NCBI RefSeq assembly: GCF_000250875.1
Contig: NZ_JH605003.1
Coordinates: forward strand, 8,138-25,514
DNA from: Sutterella parvirubra YIT 11816
GTDB taxonomy: Bacteria > Pseudomonadota > Gammaproteobacteria > Burkholderiales > Burkholderiaceae_F
Reading direction: 5' to 3'
DNA: 17,377 bases
The notes under the pieces are model-generated. The model was not told where the DNA came from, searched no databases, and saw only the letters and a list, made by a program, of their open reading frames with translations. Shown piece by piece: positions 6,812 through 14,965 of this stretch. The position numbers and the translations under genes were made by a program. Each line of letters opens with the position of its first letter. Position 1 is the stretch's first letter.

Positions 6812-8557
6812 ATGAGTTTCAAGACGCAGGTGAGCGAGTTCCTGACGCACATGCCGCTCGCACGCTTCTCCCCCGTTTTTCTGCAGTCGCTGAAGACGTA
6901 CAACACGCGCATGCTCTCGCGCGACGTTTCCGCCGGCCTCACGGTCGGCATGGTGGCGCTTCCGCTGGCGATGGCCTTCGGCATCGCCTCGGGCGTCCCG
7001 CCCGAAGCGGGGCTCTACACCGCGATCATCGCGGGCTTCATCATTTCGCTTCTGGGCGGCTGCCGCGTGCAGATCGGCGGCCCCGCGGGCGCCTTCGTCG
7101 TCATCATCTACGGGATCATCGCGCAGTACGGGCTCTCGAACCTGATGTTGGCGACCTTGGGCTCGGGCTTCATCCTCTTTCTGATGGGGCTCTTCAAGCT
7201 GGGCGGCCTCATCCGCTTCATCCCGGTCTCGATCGTGATCGGCTTCACGAACGGCATCGCCGTGATGATCGGCTTGCAGCAGGTGAAGGACTTCCTCGGC
7301 CTCACCGTCGAGAAGATGCCCGCGGACTTCTTCGGGATGATCTCCGCGGTCTTCACCCACATCGGGACGGTCAACCCCTGGGCGGTCGCGATCGCCCTCG
7401 TGAGCTTTCTGATCGTGAAGTTCTGGCCCAATGGCTACAGCATGAGCGGTCCGCAGTGGAAGAAGTGGCTCGCGCACCTGCCCGGCACCGTCGTCGTCCT
7501 CGTCATCTCGACCGCCGCCGTCTCGCTCTTCGGTCTTCCCGTCGAGACGATCGGCACGAAGTTCGGCGGCATCCCGCAGGAACTTCCCTCGCTCACGTTC
7601 CCGACCTTTGAGTGGGACACCGCGAAGCAGCTCTTCGGCCCGATGCTGACGCTCGCCGTTCTGGGCTCGATCGAGAGCCTCCTCTGCGCGCGCGTCTCCG
7701 ACACGATGACGGACGACCGCCACGACCCCAACCAGGAACTGATGGGCCAGGGCGTCGCCAACATGATCGTGCCCTTCTTCGGCGGCATTCCCGCGACGGG
7801 CACCATCGCGCGTACGGTGACGAACATCAAGTCGGGGGCGGCCTCGCCCGTCGCCGGCATGGTCCACGCCGTGACGCTTCTCGTGGTGATCCTCGCCGCG
7901 GCGCCCCTGGCGAGCAACATCCCGCTCTCGGCCCTCGCCGCGATCCTCGTCTTCGTCGCCTGGAACATGGGGAACTGGCGCGAATTCGTGCGCCTTCGCC
8001 AGATGACGCTCTCCTACAAGGCGACGCTTTTGGTCACCTTCTTCCTCACGGTGGTGTTCGATCTCACCGTCGCCGTCGAAGTGGGCTTGGTCGTCGCCTG
8101 CGTCTTCTTCCTCATGCGCATGAACAACATCACGGTGGTCGAGCCCGCGACCCTGCCCTTCAACGTGCCCGACACGGTCGAAGCCTGGCACATCAAGGGC
8201 GCGCTCTTCTTCGGCTCTGTCTCGAAACTCGAACCCGTCACCGACCCGACCCGCATCACCCGTGCGGGGTCCTCCCGCGTCGTCATCCTCGACATGGAGG
8301 AACTCATCAACATCGACAATTCGGCGATGGACCAGATCGAGACCTTCGTGCGTGCGCTCCACCGCCACAACCACGAGCTCATCATCGCGGGCCCCTCGGG
8401 GCACCCGTTGAAGCAGCTTCAGCGCACGGGCATCGCCCAAGCGCTCGGCCCCAACCTCGTCCCGAACATGGAGTTCGCCCTGGCCCGCGTCAACACGGTC
8501 CTGGCCGAATTGGACGAGAAGGACCGCGCCCGCGCTGCGTCCCACGGCCGTCACTGA
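6812..8557 (+). CDS. SulP family anion transporter with STAS domain, DauA-like
   Basis: Inner-membrane transporter of the SulP (SLC26) family, 581 residues. The first roughly 440 residues are strongly hydrophobic, with the signature region from about 41 (DVSAGLTVGMVALPLAMAFG) through GVPPEAGLYTAIIAG to IGGPAGAFVVI. A second conserved block reads LGSIESLLCARVSDTMT, then GQGVANMIVPFFGGIPATGTIART. The C-terminal part from about 459 is a cytoplasmic STAS domain (VVILDMEELINIDNSAMDQIETF). By eye it is closer to E. coli DauA (YchM, a C4-dicarboxylate/succinate transporter) than to plant-type sulfate carriers. Sulfate, bicarbonate or dicarboxylate are all possible substrates; sequence alone does not decide. 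Convergence with a malic enzyme gene is compatible with dicarboxylate use but does not prove it. The ATG has no Shine-Dalgarno and sits in the same 11-base context as metG. Confidence 0.92.
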   Translation: MSFKTQVSEFLTHMPLARFSPVFLQSLKTYNTRMLSRDVSAGLTVGMVALPLAMAFGIASGVPPEAGLYTAIIAGFIISLLGGCRVQIGGPAGAFVVIIYGIIAQYGLSNLMLATLGSGFILFLMGLFKLGGLIRFIPVSIVIGFTNGIAVMIGLQQVKDFLGLTVEKMPADFFGMISAVFTHIGTVNPWAVAIALVSFLIVKFWPNGYSMSGPQWKKWLAHLPGTVVVLVISTAAVSLFGLPVETIGTKFGGIPQELPSLTFPTFEWDTAKQLFGPMLTLAVLGSIESLLCARVSDTMTDDRHDPNQELMGQGVANMIVPFFGGIPATGTIARTVTNIKSGAASPVAGMVHAVTLLVVILAAAPLASNIPLSALAAILVFVAWNMGNWREFVRLRQMTLSYKATLLVTFFLTVVFDLTVAVEVGLVVACVFFLMRMNNITVVEPATLPFNVPDTVEAWHIKGALFFGSVSKLEPVTDPTRITRAGSSRVVILDMEELINIDNSAMDQIETFVRALHRHNHELIIAGPSGHPLKQLQRTGIAQALGPNLVPNMEFALARVNTVLAELDEKDRARAASHGRH

Positions 8558-8579
8558 CCCCTTCTCAACCATTGATCAC

Positions 8580-8604
8580 GGAAGGGGCCTCGGGGGCCCC
8601 TTCC
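8580..8604 (+). terminator. Strong hairpin after the SulP gene, probable terminator
   Basis: GGAAGGGGCC (8580-8589) pairs perfectly with GGCCCCTTCC (8595-8604) around TCGGG, 22 bases past the SulP TGA. No T-run follows on either strand, so it may work together with the second hairpin at 8616-8650, act in a Rho-linked way, or protect the 3' end. Confidence 0.55.
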
Positions 8605-8615
8605 CGCCAAGAACA

Positions 8616-8650
8616 AAACGCCCGGCGGCCGGAGAGGCTGTCGGGCGTTT
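8616..8650 (-). terminator. Intrinsic terminator of the malic enzyme gene (possibly bidirectional)
   Basis: AAACGCCCG (8616-8624) pairs with CGGGCGTTT (8642-8650). On the minus strand the stem is followed by a T-rich tract (TTTTGTTC), about 50 bases past the malic enzyme stop. On the plus strand only three T's end it. Confidence 0.8.
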
Positions 8651-8698
8651 CGCTTCGGGGCGGGCTCCCCATCCAGAGGAGCCCCGTACCGGCGCCGA

Positions 8699-10321
8699 TT
8701 ATTCGGGCATGTACATGAAGGCCTTGACGGCCGCTTCGAGGTCCGCGGGACGTTCGTTGCGGGCGAGGCCGTGCTCGTAGGCGTACTCGGCGATCGCGAC
8801 GCCGATCTTCATCGACACGTCGCGCACTTCGGAGAGCGACGGATAGAGCGAGCCGCGTTCGAGGTCTTCTTCCGAGACCGTTTCGGCGAGCGTGCGCGCG
8901 GCGGCGAGGAACATGCCGGTCGGCATCCATTCGGCCTGCGCGAAGACGGCGCCCAACCCCAGCCCCGGGAACACGTAGCTGTTGTTGCCCTGACGGGGCA
9001 CGAACGTGCGGCCGTTCAGTTCGACGGGCGCGAAGGGCGAGCCCGACGCGAAGAGCGCGCGGCCGTCCGTTTCACGGTAGGCGGTTTCGGCGTCGCACTC
9101 GGCGCGCGAGGTCGGGTTCGAGAGCGCGAAGATGATCGGGCGCTCGTTGATCGCGGCCATTTCGCGGAGCACCGCGGCGTCGAAGGCCTTGGGCTGGGCG
9201 GCGACGCCGACGATCCCGGTCGGGCGCACGGCGCGCACGGCTTCAAGGAACGTGCGGCACTCGGGGAGTTCGTGCGCGAAGGGCTGCTTGTTCTCGGCGA
9301 GACCCGTGCGGGCGGCCGTCACGAGCCCCTTCGAGTCGAAGAGGCAGCAGTGCTTGAGGGCTTCGGCGCGGTCCATCCCTTCGTCGACCAACGCGTCGAC
9401 GATGAGGTTCGCGATGCCGGTCGCGGCTTCGCCCGCGCCGAGGAAGAGGAAGGTCTGCTCAGCGAGGGGCTTCTTCGTCACGCGCACGGCGCTGTAGACG
9501 CCCGTCAGAGCGACGGCGGCCGTACCCTGGATGTCGTCGTTGAAGCAGAGGATCTTGTCCTGGTAGCGGCGCAGGAGTTCGAACGCGTTGTGGTTGCCGA
9601 AGTCTTCGAACTGGATGAGGACCTTCGGCCAACGGCGGCGCGCGGCCTGGATGAATTCGTCGACGAGCGCGAAGTATTCGTCGCCCGTGACGCGTTCACG
9701 GCGAAGGCCGAGGTAGAGCGGGTCGTTGAGATACGCCTCGGTGTTCGTGCCCACGTCGATCGTGACGGGGAGCGTGCGGGCGGGATCGATCCCGGCACAG
9801 GCCGTGTAGAGCGAGAGCTTCCCCATCGGGATGCCCATGCCATTCATGCCGAGGTCGCCCAGGCCCAGGATGCGCTGACCGTCGGTGACGACGATCACGT
9901 CGACTTCTTCCTGCGGGCAGTTGGCGACGAGCTCCTCGACGCGGCCGCGGTCTTCGTAGGAGACGAAGAGCCCGCGCGGGAAGCGGTAGATGTGGCTGAA
10001 CTTCTGGCAGACCTCACCCACGGTCGGGGTGTAGACGATCGGCATGAAGCGGTCGGTGTGCTCGATGAGGAGCTTGAAGAAGAGGTTTTCGTCGGCAGCG
10101 CGGATGGCGTCAAGTTCGAGGTACTTGCCGAGCGGGTCCGGACGGCTGTCGATCAGCGCGAGGGCACGCGCGACCTGGTTTTCCGCCGAAGAGACGGCGG
10201 GCGGGAGGAGTCCGCGGAGACCGAGACGGTCGCGGGCTTCGGCCGAAAAGCCGACGCCGCGGTTGAGATGCGCATTGACGAGAACGTCCGCCCCGCGGAC
10301 ACACTGATTTTGGTTCGACAT
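8699..10321 (-). CDS. maeA: NAD-type malic enzyme (malate dehydrogenase, oxaloacetate-decarboxylating)
   Basis: Converts malate to pyruvate and CO2 while reducing NAD(P)+. The 540-residue size and the order of motifs match the long single-domain MaeA/SfcA type (E. coli 565), not the two-domain MaeB type with a phosphotransacetylase tail. Visible: YTPTVGEVCQ with the catalytic Tyr at 97, RFPRGLFVSYEDRG at 113-126, metal ligands in FEDFGNHNAFELL (from 238) and CFNDDIQGTAAV (259-270), the dinucleotide motif GAGEAATG at 295-302, and FALSNPTSRAECD near 393. AAGGA lies four bases before the ATG, supporting this start. NAD preference is inferred from family and not shown. It is a single gene downstream of the tolB-pal-cpoB unit and separated from it by a terminator. 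Confidence 0.94.
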   Translation of the reverse strand: MSNQNQCVRGADVLVNAHLNRGVGFSAEARDRLGLRGLLPPAVSSAENQVARALALIDSRPDPLGKYLELDAIRAADENLFFKLLIEHTDRFMPIVYTPTVGEVCQKFSHIYRFPRGLFVSYEDRGRVEELVANCPQEEVDVIVVTDGQRILGLGDLGMNGMGIPMGKLSLYTACAGIDPARTLPVTIDVGTNTEAYLNDPLYLGLRRERVTGDEYFALVDEFIQAARRRWPKVLIQFEDFGNHNAFELLRRYQDKILCFNDDIQGTAAVALTGVYSAVRVTKKPLAEQTFLFLGAGEAATGIANLIVDALVDEGMDRAEALKHCCLFDSKGLVTAARTGLAENKQPFAHELPECRTFLEAVRAVRPTGIVGVAAQPKAFDAAVLREMAAINERPIIFALSNPTSRAECDAETAYRETDGRALFASGSPFAPVELNGRTFVPRQGNNSYVFPGLGLGAVFAQAEWMPTGMFLAAARTLAETVSEEDLERGSLYPSLSEVRDVSMKIGVAIAEYAYEHGLARNERPADLEAAVKAFMYMPE

Positions 10322-10387
10322 GGTTCCTTCTTCTCGAAGTCGGTTTCATTCCCAAGGCCACCCCGCAGGGGCGCTCAAGGGTCTATG

Positions 10388-10418
10388 AAAAAGGCGCGGC
10401 GGCCGTGACCGTCGCGCC
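10388..10418 (-). terminator. Intrinsic terminator after tolB-pal-cpoB
   Basis: On the plus strand GGCGCGGCGG (10393-10402) pairs with CCGTCGCGCC (10409-10418) with one wobble pair around CCGTGA. On the minus strand the stem runs into five T's (10392-10388). It is about 64 bases past the cpoB stop and about 67 bases before the malic enzyme start. Confidence 0.82.
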
Positions 10419-10429
10419 CATCGGGAAGC

Positions 10430-10438
10430 ATTGTAACA
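10430..10438 (-). promoter_or_regulatory. Extended -10 promoter candidate upstream of maeA
   Basis: Read on the minus strand this is TGTTACAAT, a good match to TGn-TATAAT. It would start RNA near 10423, only about five bases before the hairpin at 10418-10393. It could therefore drive the malic enzyme gene with the hairpin at the RNA 5' end, or be a chance match. No -35 is recognisable. Confidence 0.4.
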
Positions 10439-10481
10439 GCCTGTCAGCGGCCTTTTGTCTCAGCCGTTCGGCCTACTTCCG

Positions 10482-11240
10482 CTATTTCCCGGACTTCGCG
10501 CCCGCCTTCATGTCCGAAAGACGCGACTTTGCCGCGGCGGCAGCGTCGCTCTCGGGGTAAGTCTTGAGAACCTTGTTGAAGGTGGCCGTGGCGGCCTTGA
10601 CGTTGCCCGCGGCCGCCTGGGAGCTCCCGACCAAAAGCATCGCGTCGGGGGCGCGCACGCCCTTCGGGTAGTCCTTCAAAAGCCGGTTCTGGGAGTCGAT
10701 GGCGTCCTTGTAGCGCTCCAGCGCGAAGGCGCAGGTCCCCTCCCAAAAGAGCGCCTCCTGGCGGTAGGGCGACTCGGGCCACTTCGCGGCGAAGCGGTCG
10801 AACTTCGTCAACGCGTCCTTGAACTGGTTGTCCTGCAGGAGGAGCACCGCGGCGTCGTACTCGGCCTTTTCCGCAGGATCGACCTGATGCTGCTCGCCGT
10901 TGATCGTCACCGTCACGGGCTCAAACGCCCCGATGCGCCCGTCCAAAGACTGGTAGAGGTCGCGGGTCGAGCGCTGTTCGACCGCGAGCTGATTGCGCAG
11001 TTCCTCCAGGTCCCCCGTCAGGTGACGGTTGTGTTCCTTCAAGGCGTTGATTTCGCTCACCAGCTGGAACTGCGCGTTGCGCGTCGTCGCGAGGTCCGCG
11101 CGCAGGGACTTCACTTCCTCGCGGAGCTCCAGAATCGCGCGGCGCGCGTCGTCGTCCGCAAAGGCGTGGGCGGAAAAGGCGGCCGTGGCCGCCAGAAGCG
11201 CGGCCGCGACGCGCGCGGCCGTCAGGTTCTTGGTCAGCAT
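10482..11240 (-). CDS. cpoB: Cell division coordinator CpoB / Tol-Pal system protein YbgF
   Basis: Periplasmic protein that links peptidoglycan synthesis to outer-membrane constriction through TolA and PBP1B in E. coli. Of 252 residues, a Sec signal peptide occupies about 1-28 (Ala-rich core ending AHAFA before DDDARR). A charged coiled coil spans about 31-105, used for trimerisation in the family. After a short linker, a TPR domain runs from about 124 to 245, with YDAAVLLLQDNQFKDALTKF, WEGTCAFALERYKDAID and TATFNKVLKTYPESDAA. GGAGG sits just upstream of the ATG, the strongest Shine-Dalgarno of this operon. It is the third and last gene of tolB-pal-cpoB, 54 bases after pal, and is followed by a terminator. 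Confidence 0.95.
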   Translation of the reverse strand: MLTKNLTAARVAAALLAATAAFSAHAFADDDARRAILELREEVKSLRADLATTRNAQFQLVSEINALKEHNRHLTGDLEELRNQLAVEQRSTRDLYQSLDGRIGAFEPVTVTINGEQHQVDPAEKAEYDAAVLLLQDNQFKDALTKFDRFAAKWPESPYRQEALFWEGTCAFALERYKDAIDSQNRLLKDYPKGVRAPDAMLLVGSSQAAAGNVKAATATFNKVLKTYPESDAAAAAKSRLSDMKAGAKSGK

Positions 11241-11294
11241 GAATCCTCCGGGATGCGCGCCGCGGGAGACTCCTCACGCGGCGCACGGATGCGG

Positions 11295-11843
11295 TCAGGG
11301 CTGCGCGCCTTCGGCGGGCTGCGGCGCGGGCGCCGCGTACTCGGCCGGGTAGACCAGGTCGGCGCGGCGGTTCTGCGCCCAGGCTTCTTCGGTGTGGCCC
11401 GTGGCGACGGGCTTTTCCTTGCCGAAGGAGACGGCTTCAAGGCGCGAGGCGGGCACGCCCATCAGGACGAGGCGCTGCTTCACGGCTTCGGAGCGCTTCT
11501 GCCCCAGCGCGAGGTTGTACTCGCGGCCGCCGCGCTCGTCGGTGTTCCCCTGAATGGCGATCTTCACTTCGGGGTGCTCGATCAGCCACTTGGCGTGCGC
11601 CTCGATGTAGGGCACGTATTCGGGCGCGACGTCGTAGGCGTCGAAGCCGAAGTAGATCGAACGCTGCGAGAGCGGGTTCGCCGGATCCGTGAAGGGATTC
11701 GTCGAGACCTGTTCCGTCTGGGCGGCTTCGCCGGCCAACGTGCCGGTCTTGGCGTCTTCGTCGAGCGAGACGCTGCTCGCGCAACCCGTGAGGAGCCCGG
11801 CGAGGGCGAGGGCGGCCGCAGCGGCCTTCCAGTGCATGGTCAT
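11295..11843 (-). CDS. pal: Peptidoglycan-associated lipoprotein Pal
   Basis: Outer-membrane lipoprotein that anchors the membrane to peptidoglycan and interacts with TolB and TolA. Of 182 residues, a lipoprotein signal ends in the lipobox LLTG-C with Cys 21 as the lipidated residue. An acidic linker follows. The OmpA-like peptidoglycan-binding domain begins near FGFDAYDVAPEYVP and contains the diaminopimelate-binding core GNTDERGGREYNLALGQKR and the late NRRADLVY. A Pro/Ala tail (AAPAPQPAEGAQP) extends past the usual end. GGAG lies eight bases before the first ATG, which favours 11843 over the ATG two codons later. Second gene of tolB-pal-cpoB, 61 bases after tolB. Confidence 0.96.
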   Translation of the reverse strand: MTMHWKAAAAALALAGLLTGCASSVSLDEDAKTGTLAGEAAQTEQVSTNPFTDPANPLSQRSIYFGFDAYDVAPEYVPYIEAHAKWLIEHPEVKIAIQGNTDERGGREYNLALGQKRSEAVKQRLVLMGVPASRLEAVSFGKEKPVATGHTEEAWAQNRRADLVYPAEYAAPAPQPAEGAQP

Positions 11844-11904
11844 GAGCTTTACTCCGAAATGTCGGGCGGGCGCGGAGCCCGCCTCATCTTCTCTTGGTGT
11901 TGGG

Positions 11905-13215
11905 TCAGTAGATCACCGGGCCCCAGGCGGGCTCGCGGATGTCGCCGTCGCCGACCAAGCGCGTCGTCAGGCGCGCGTCCGCCGAGCAGGTGCCGAGGAC
12001 GCCCCGGCCGTTCTCTTCCGTCGCGTAGACGAGGAAGCGCCCGTTCGGGGCGAAGGCGGGCGATTCGTCGCGCTCGGTGTGCGTGACGAGGAGGTCCTGC
12101 GCGTTGCTGAGGTCCATGACGGCGAGGCGGAAGCGGCCTTCGAGGCGCGAGACGTACGCGATGCGCTTGCCGTCGGGCGAGACCGCCGGACTGATCGCGT
12201 AGTTCGAGCCGAAGGTGATGCGTTCGGCGGCGCCCCCCGCGACGGGCTGGCGGTAGATCTGAGGCGTGCCGCCGCGGTCGCTCGTGAAGTAGATCCACTT
12301 GCCGTCGGCGCTGAAGGTGGGCTCGGTGTCGATGCCGTAGCTGCGCGTGAAGCGGCGGAGGTTCCCGCCGTCGACGTTGATGAGGTAGATCTGCGTGAGG
12401 CCGTCGCGCGAGAGTGCGATCGCGAGCTGGCGGCCGTCGGGCGAAAAGGCCGGCGCGGAATTGTTCCCGGGGAAGTTCGCCACGGCGCGGCGCACGCCCG
12501 TCGCGAGCTCGTGCACGTAGACGACGGGCTTCTTGTGCTCGAAGCTCACGTACGCGATGCGCGCGCCCTCGGGCGACCACGCGGGCGAAATGATCGGTTC
12601 GGTCGAGCGGAGCGCCGTGCGCGGGTTCGCGCCGTCGCACTCCGTGATGATGAGTTCGTAGTGGCGGCGGCCGAGCTGCGCGACGTACGCGAGGCGCGAC
12701 GCGAACATCGGACCTTCGCCGGTGTAGCGCGTGTAGAGCCGGTCGGCGAAGCGGTGCGCGGCCATGCGCAGCTGATCGGGCTGCGCAGCGATGCCGTGGC
12801 TGTCGACCACCTCACCCGTCGAGATCTCGTAGACCGACATGCGCAGGTCCCACGTGCCGTTCGCGAGCACGTTCGCCGTGCCGACCACGAGGGCGACGGC
12901 GCCCGCCGCCGCGGCATCCGCGAGCGCGGTGCGCAGCGACTCGTCGTTGCCCAACGTCGGCACGCTCTTGGGCGCCATGACGCGGAAGGAGCCGGAGCGC
13001 GTCAGGTCCGCGCCCACCACGTCGGCGACGTTCTCGGGCGCATCCTCCCCGCCCATGAAGGGACAGATGACGATGGGGGTCTGATTGGCGCCGACGCCGG
13101 TGATTTCGATGCGCAGGTCGGCCAGGGCCGCCGTCGGAAGAACGGCGGCGCACATGCCGGCGCCCAAGAGGGTGCGGCGGCTCCAACGGCCGCCGAGATC
13201 GTTGCGATCCGTCAC
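11905..13215 (-). CDS. tolB: Tol-Pal system beta-propeller protein TolB
   Basis: Periplasmic TolB, which binds Pal and TolA for outer-membrane integrity and constriction. Of 436 residues, the leader carries SRRTLLG at 12-18, then a hydrophobic run and an ALA-D cleavage site near 32, which looks like a twin-arginine signal. The N-terminal alpha/beta domain spans about 34-190. A propeller follows with repeats of the type SPAWSPEGARIAYVS, APAFSPDGRQLAIAL, EPTFSADGKWIYFTS, SPAVSPDGKRIAYVS and SPAFAPNGRFLVYAT. The start is GTG with GGAG nine bases upstream; the longer leader is accepted because it holds the whole signal. tolQ, tolR and tolA do not lie upstream. Instead, purH and a terminator separate tolB from the dusB-fis unit. 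Confidence 0.95.
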   Translation of the reverse strand: MTDRNDLGGRWSRRTLLGAGMCAAVLPTAALADLRIEITGVGANQTPIVICPFMGGEDAPENVADVVGADLTRSGSFRVMAPKSVPTLGNDESLRTALADAAAAGAVALVVGTANVLANGTWDLRMSVYEISTGEVVDSHGIAAQPDQLRMAAHRFADRLYTRYTGEGPMFASRLAYVAQLGRRHYELIITECDGANPRTALRSTEPIISPAWSPEGARIAYVSFEHKKPVVYVHELATGVRRAVANFPGNNSAPAFSPDGRQLAIALSRDGLTQIYLINVDGGNLRRFTRSYGIDTEPTFSADGKWIYFTSDRGGTPQIYRQPVAGGAAERITFGSNYAISPAVSPDGKRIAYVSRLEGRFRLAVMDLSNAQDLLVTHTERDESPAFAPNGRFLVYATEENGRGVLGTCSADARLTTRLVGDGDIREPAWGPVIY

Positions 13216-13306
13216 GGAAACTCACTCCCAATAGGGGGACGGGGCCGCCCAAGCGTGCGGCCCGAAGAAGTCTGTGGGCGTACTCGGAACGCCCGGTGTA
13301 CGAGCC

Positions 13307-13312
13307 AATATA
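13307..13312 (-). promoter_or_regulatory. Possible -10 element for the tolB-pal-cpoB unit
   Basis: Read on the minus strand this is TATATT, just downstream of the purH terminator and about 90 bases before the tolB GTG. It is the only AT-rich hexamer in this gap. No -35 match is seen, so it is a weak candidate. A promoter is expected here because the preceding operon is terminated. Confidence 0.3.
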
Positions 13313-13316
13313 AGCG

Positions 13317-13364
13317 AAAAAAGCGCTTCGTGCCGACGAGCCCGCCCGCACCGAAGCGCTTTTT
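13317..13364 (-). terminator. Intrinsic terminator after purH
   Basis: AAAAAGCGCTTCG (13318-13330) pairs perfectly with CGAAGCGCTTTTT (13352-13364) in a 13-bp stem with a 21-base loop. On the minus strand the stem starts 16 bases after the purH TAA and ends in six T's. The plus strand also ends in five T's, but no gene reads toward it from that side. Confidence 0.92.
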
Positions 13365-13380
13365 AACTATTCGCCGAAGC

Positions 13381-14934
13381 TTAGTGGCGGAAGTGACGTT
13401 CGCCCGTGAAGACCATGGCGATGCCGCGTTCGTTCGCGGCGGCGATCACCTCGTCGTCGCGGATCGACCCGCCCGGCTGGATCACCGCCGAGGCGCCCGC
13501 GTCGACCACGACGTCGAGGCCGTCGCGGAACGGGAAGAACGCGTCCGAGGCGGCGACGCTGCCTTCGAGCGAGAGACCGGCTTCCTCAGCCTTGATGGCG
13601 GCGATGCGCGCGCTGTCGACGCGGCTCATCTGACCGGCGCCGACGCCGAGCGTCATGCCGTCGCGCACGTAGACGATCGTGTTGGACTTGACGAAGCGGG
13701 CGACGTTCCACGCGAAGAGCATGTCCTGGATCTGACCTTCCGTCGGCTGCTTTTCCGTGACGCAGCGGAGCGCATCGGCGCCGCAGAGCTGGTTGTCCGG
13801 CGTCTGAACAAGAAGACCGCCGCCCACGCGCTTGAAGTCGAAGTCGTTCTGAGCGCCGCCCAAAGCGACCGTCAAGAGGCGCAGGTTCTTCTTCGCGCCG
13901 AAGACGGCGAGGGCTTCAGCCGAGAAGGCCGGGGCGATGATCACTTCGGCGAACTGCTTCGCGACCATTTCGGCGCAGGCGCCGGAGACTTCGCGGTTGA
14001 AGGCGATGATGCCGCCGAAGGCACTCTTGCTGTCCGTCTGGAAGGCCTTGGCGTAGGCTTCGGCGACGTCCGCGCCGATCGCGACGCCGCAGGGGTTCGC
14101 GTGCTTGATGATGACGCAGCAGGGTTCCGCAAACGAGCGGCAGCATTCCCAGGCCGCGTCGCTGTCGGCGATGTTGTTGTAGCTCAGTTCCTTCCCCTGG
14201 AGCTGCTCGTACCCGGCCAAAAGCCCCGGCGCGACGTTCACTTCACGGTAGAAGGCCGCCTGTTGGTGCGGATTTTCGCCGTAGCGCATGTCCTGGACCT
14301 TCACCCACTGGCGGTTGAAGGTTTCGGGGAAGAGGCCGCGTTCGCCTTCGGGCGTGAGGCTCGTGAGGTAGTTCGCGATCATGCCGTCATAGCGGGCGGT
14401 GTGCGCGAACACCTTCTTCGCGAGCGCGAGGCGCGTCGCGGGGGTGACGGCGCCCTCGGCGCGGATTTCGGCGAGGACCGCGTCGTAGTCCGCGGGGTCG
14501 ACGACGACCGCGACGGATTCGTGGTTCTTCGCCGCGGCGCGGATCATCGTCGGGCCGCCGATGTCGATGTTCTCGACGGCGTCTTCGAACGTGCAGTCGG
14601 GCTTGGCGACGGTCTGCTCAAACGGATAGAGGTTGACGACCACGAGGTCGATCGGGTCGATCGCATGGGCTTCGAGCGCGGCCATGTGTTCGGCGACCGG
14701 ACGGCGCGCGAGGATGCCCGCGTGGATCTTGGGGTTCAGGGTCTTGACGCGGCCGTCGAGCATCTCCGGGAAGCCCGTGTAGTCGGCCACTTCCTGGCAG
14801 GCGACGCCTTCCTTTTCGAGGAGCTTCGCGGTGCCGCCCGTCGAGAGGATGTGGTAGCCGAGTCCGGCCAAGGCACGGGCGAAGTCGACGACGCCGGTCT
14901 TGTCGGAGACGCTGATGAGTGCTTGCTTGCGCAT
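13381..14934 (-). CDS. purH: Bifunctional AICAR transformylase / IMP cyclohydrolase PurH
   Basis: Catalyses the last two steps of IMP synthesis: formyl transfer from 10-formyl-THF to AICAR, then ring closure. Of 517 residues, the N-terminal cyclohydrolase domain shows STGGTAKLL at 31-39, [18 protein letters not shown] at 58-75 and [16 protein letters not shown] at 122-137. The C-terminal transformylase domain carries the catalytic Lys-His pair at 277-278 in [13 protein letters not shown]. Later come [29 protein letters not shown] and the typical end of the family, [14 protein letters not shown]. Length is normal (E. coli 529). It follows fis by 31 bases on the same strand and is closed by a strong terminator, so it is likely the last gene of the dusB-fis transcript. 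The Shine-Dalgarno is weak. Confidence 0.97.
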   Translation of the reverse strand: MRKQALISVSDKTGVVDFARALAGLGYHILSTGGTAKLLEKEGVACQEVADYTGFPEMLDGRVKTLNPKIHAGILARRPVAEHMAALEAHAIDPIDLVVVNLYPFEQTVAKPDCTFEDAVENIDIGGPTMIRAAAKNHESVAVVVDPADYDAVLAEIRAEGAVTPATRLALAKKVFAHTARYDGMIANYLTSLTPEGERGLFPETFNRQWVKVQDMRYGENPHQQAAFYREVNVAPGLLAGYEQLQGKELSYNNIADSDAAWECCRSFAEPCCVIIKHANPCGVAIGADVAEAYAKAFQTDSKSAFGGIIAFNREVSGACAEMVAKQFAEVIIAPAFSAEALAVFGAKKNLRLLTVALGGAQNDFDFKRVGGGLLVQTPDNQLCGADALRCVTEKQPTEGQIQDMLFAWNVARFVKSNTIVYVRDGMTLGVGAGQMSRVDSARIAAIKAEEAGLSLEGSVAASDAFFPFRDGLDVVVDAGASAVIQPGGSIRDDEVIAAANERGIAMVFTGERHFRH

Positions 14935-14965
14935 GGTTCCAATTTCCTAAAAGTTGAAAGCGCGC

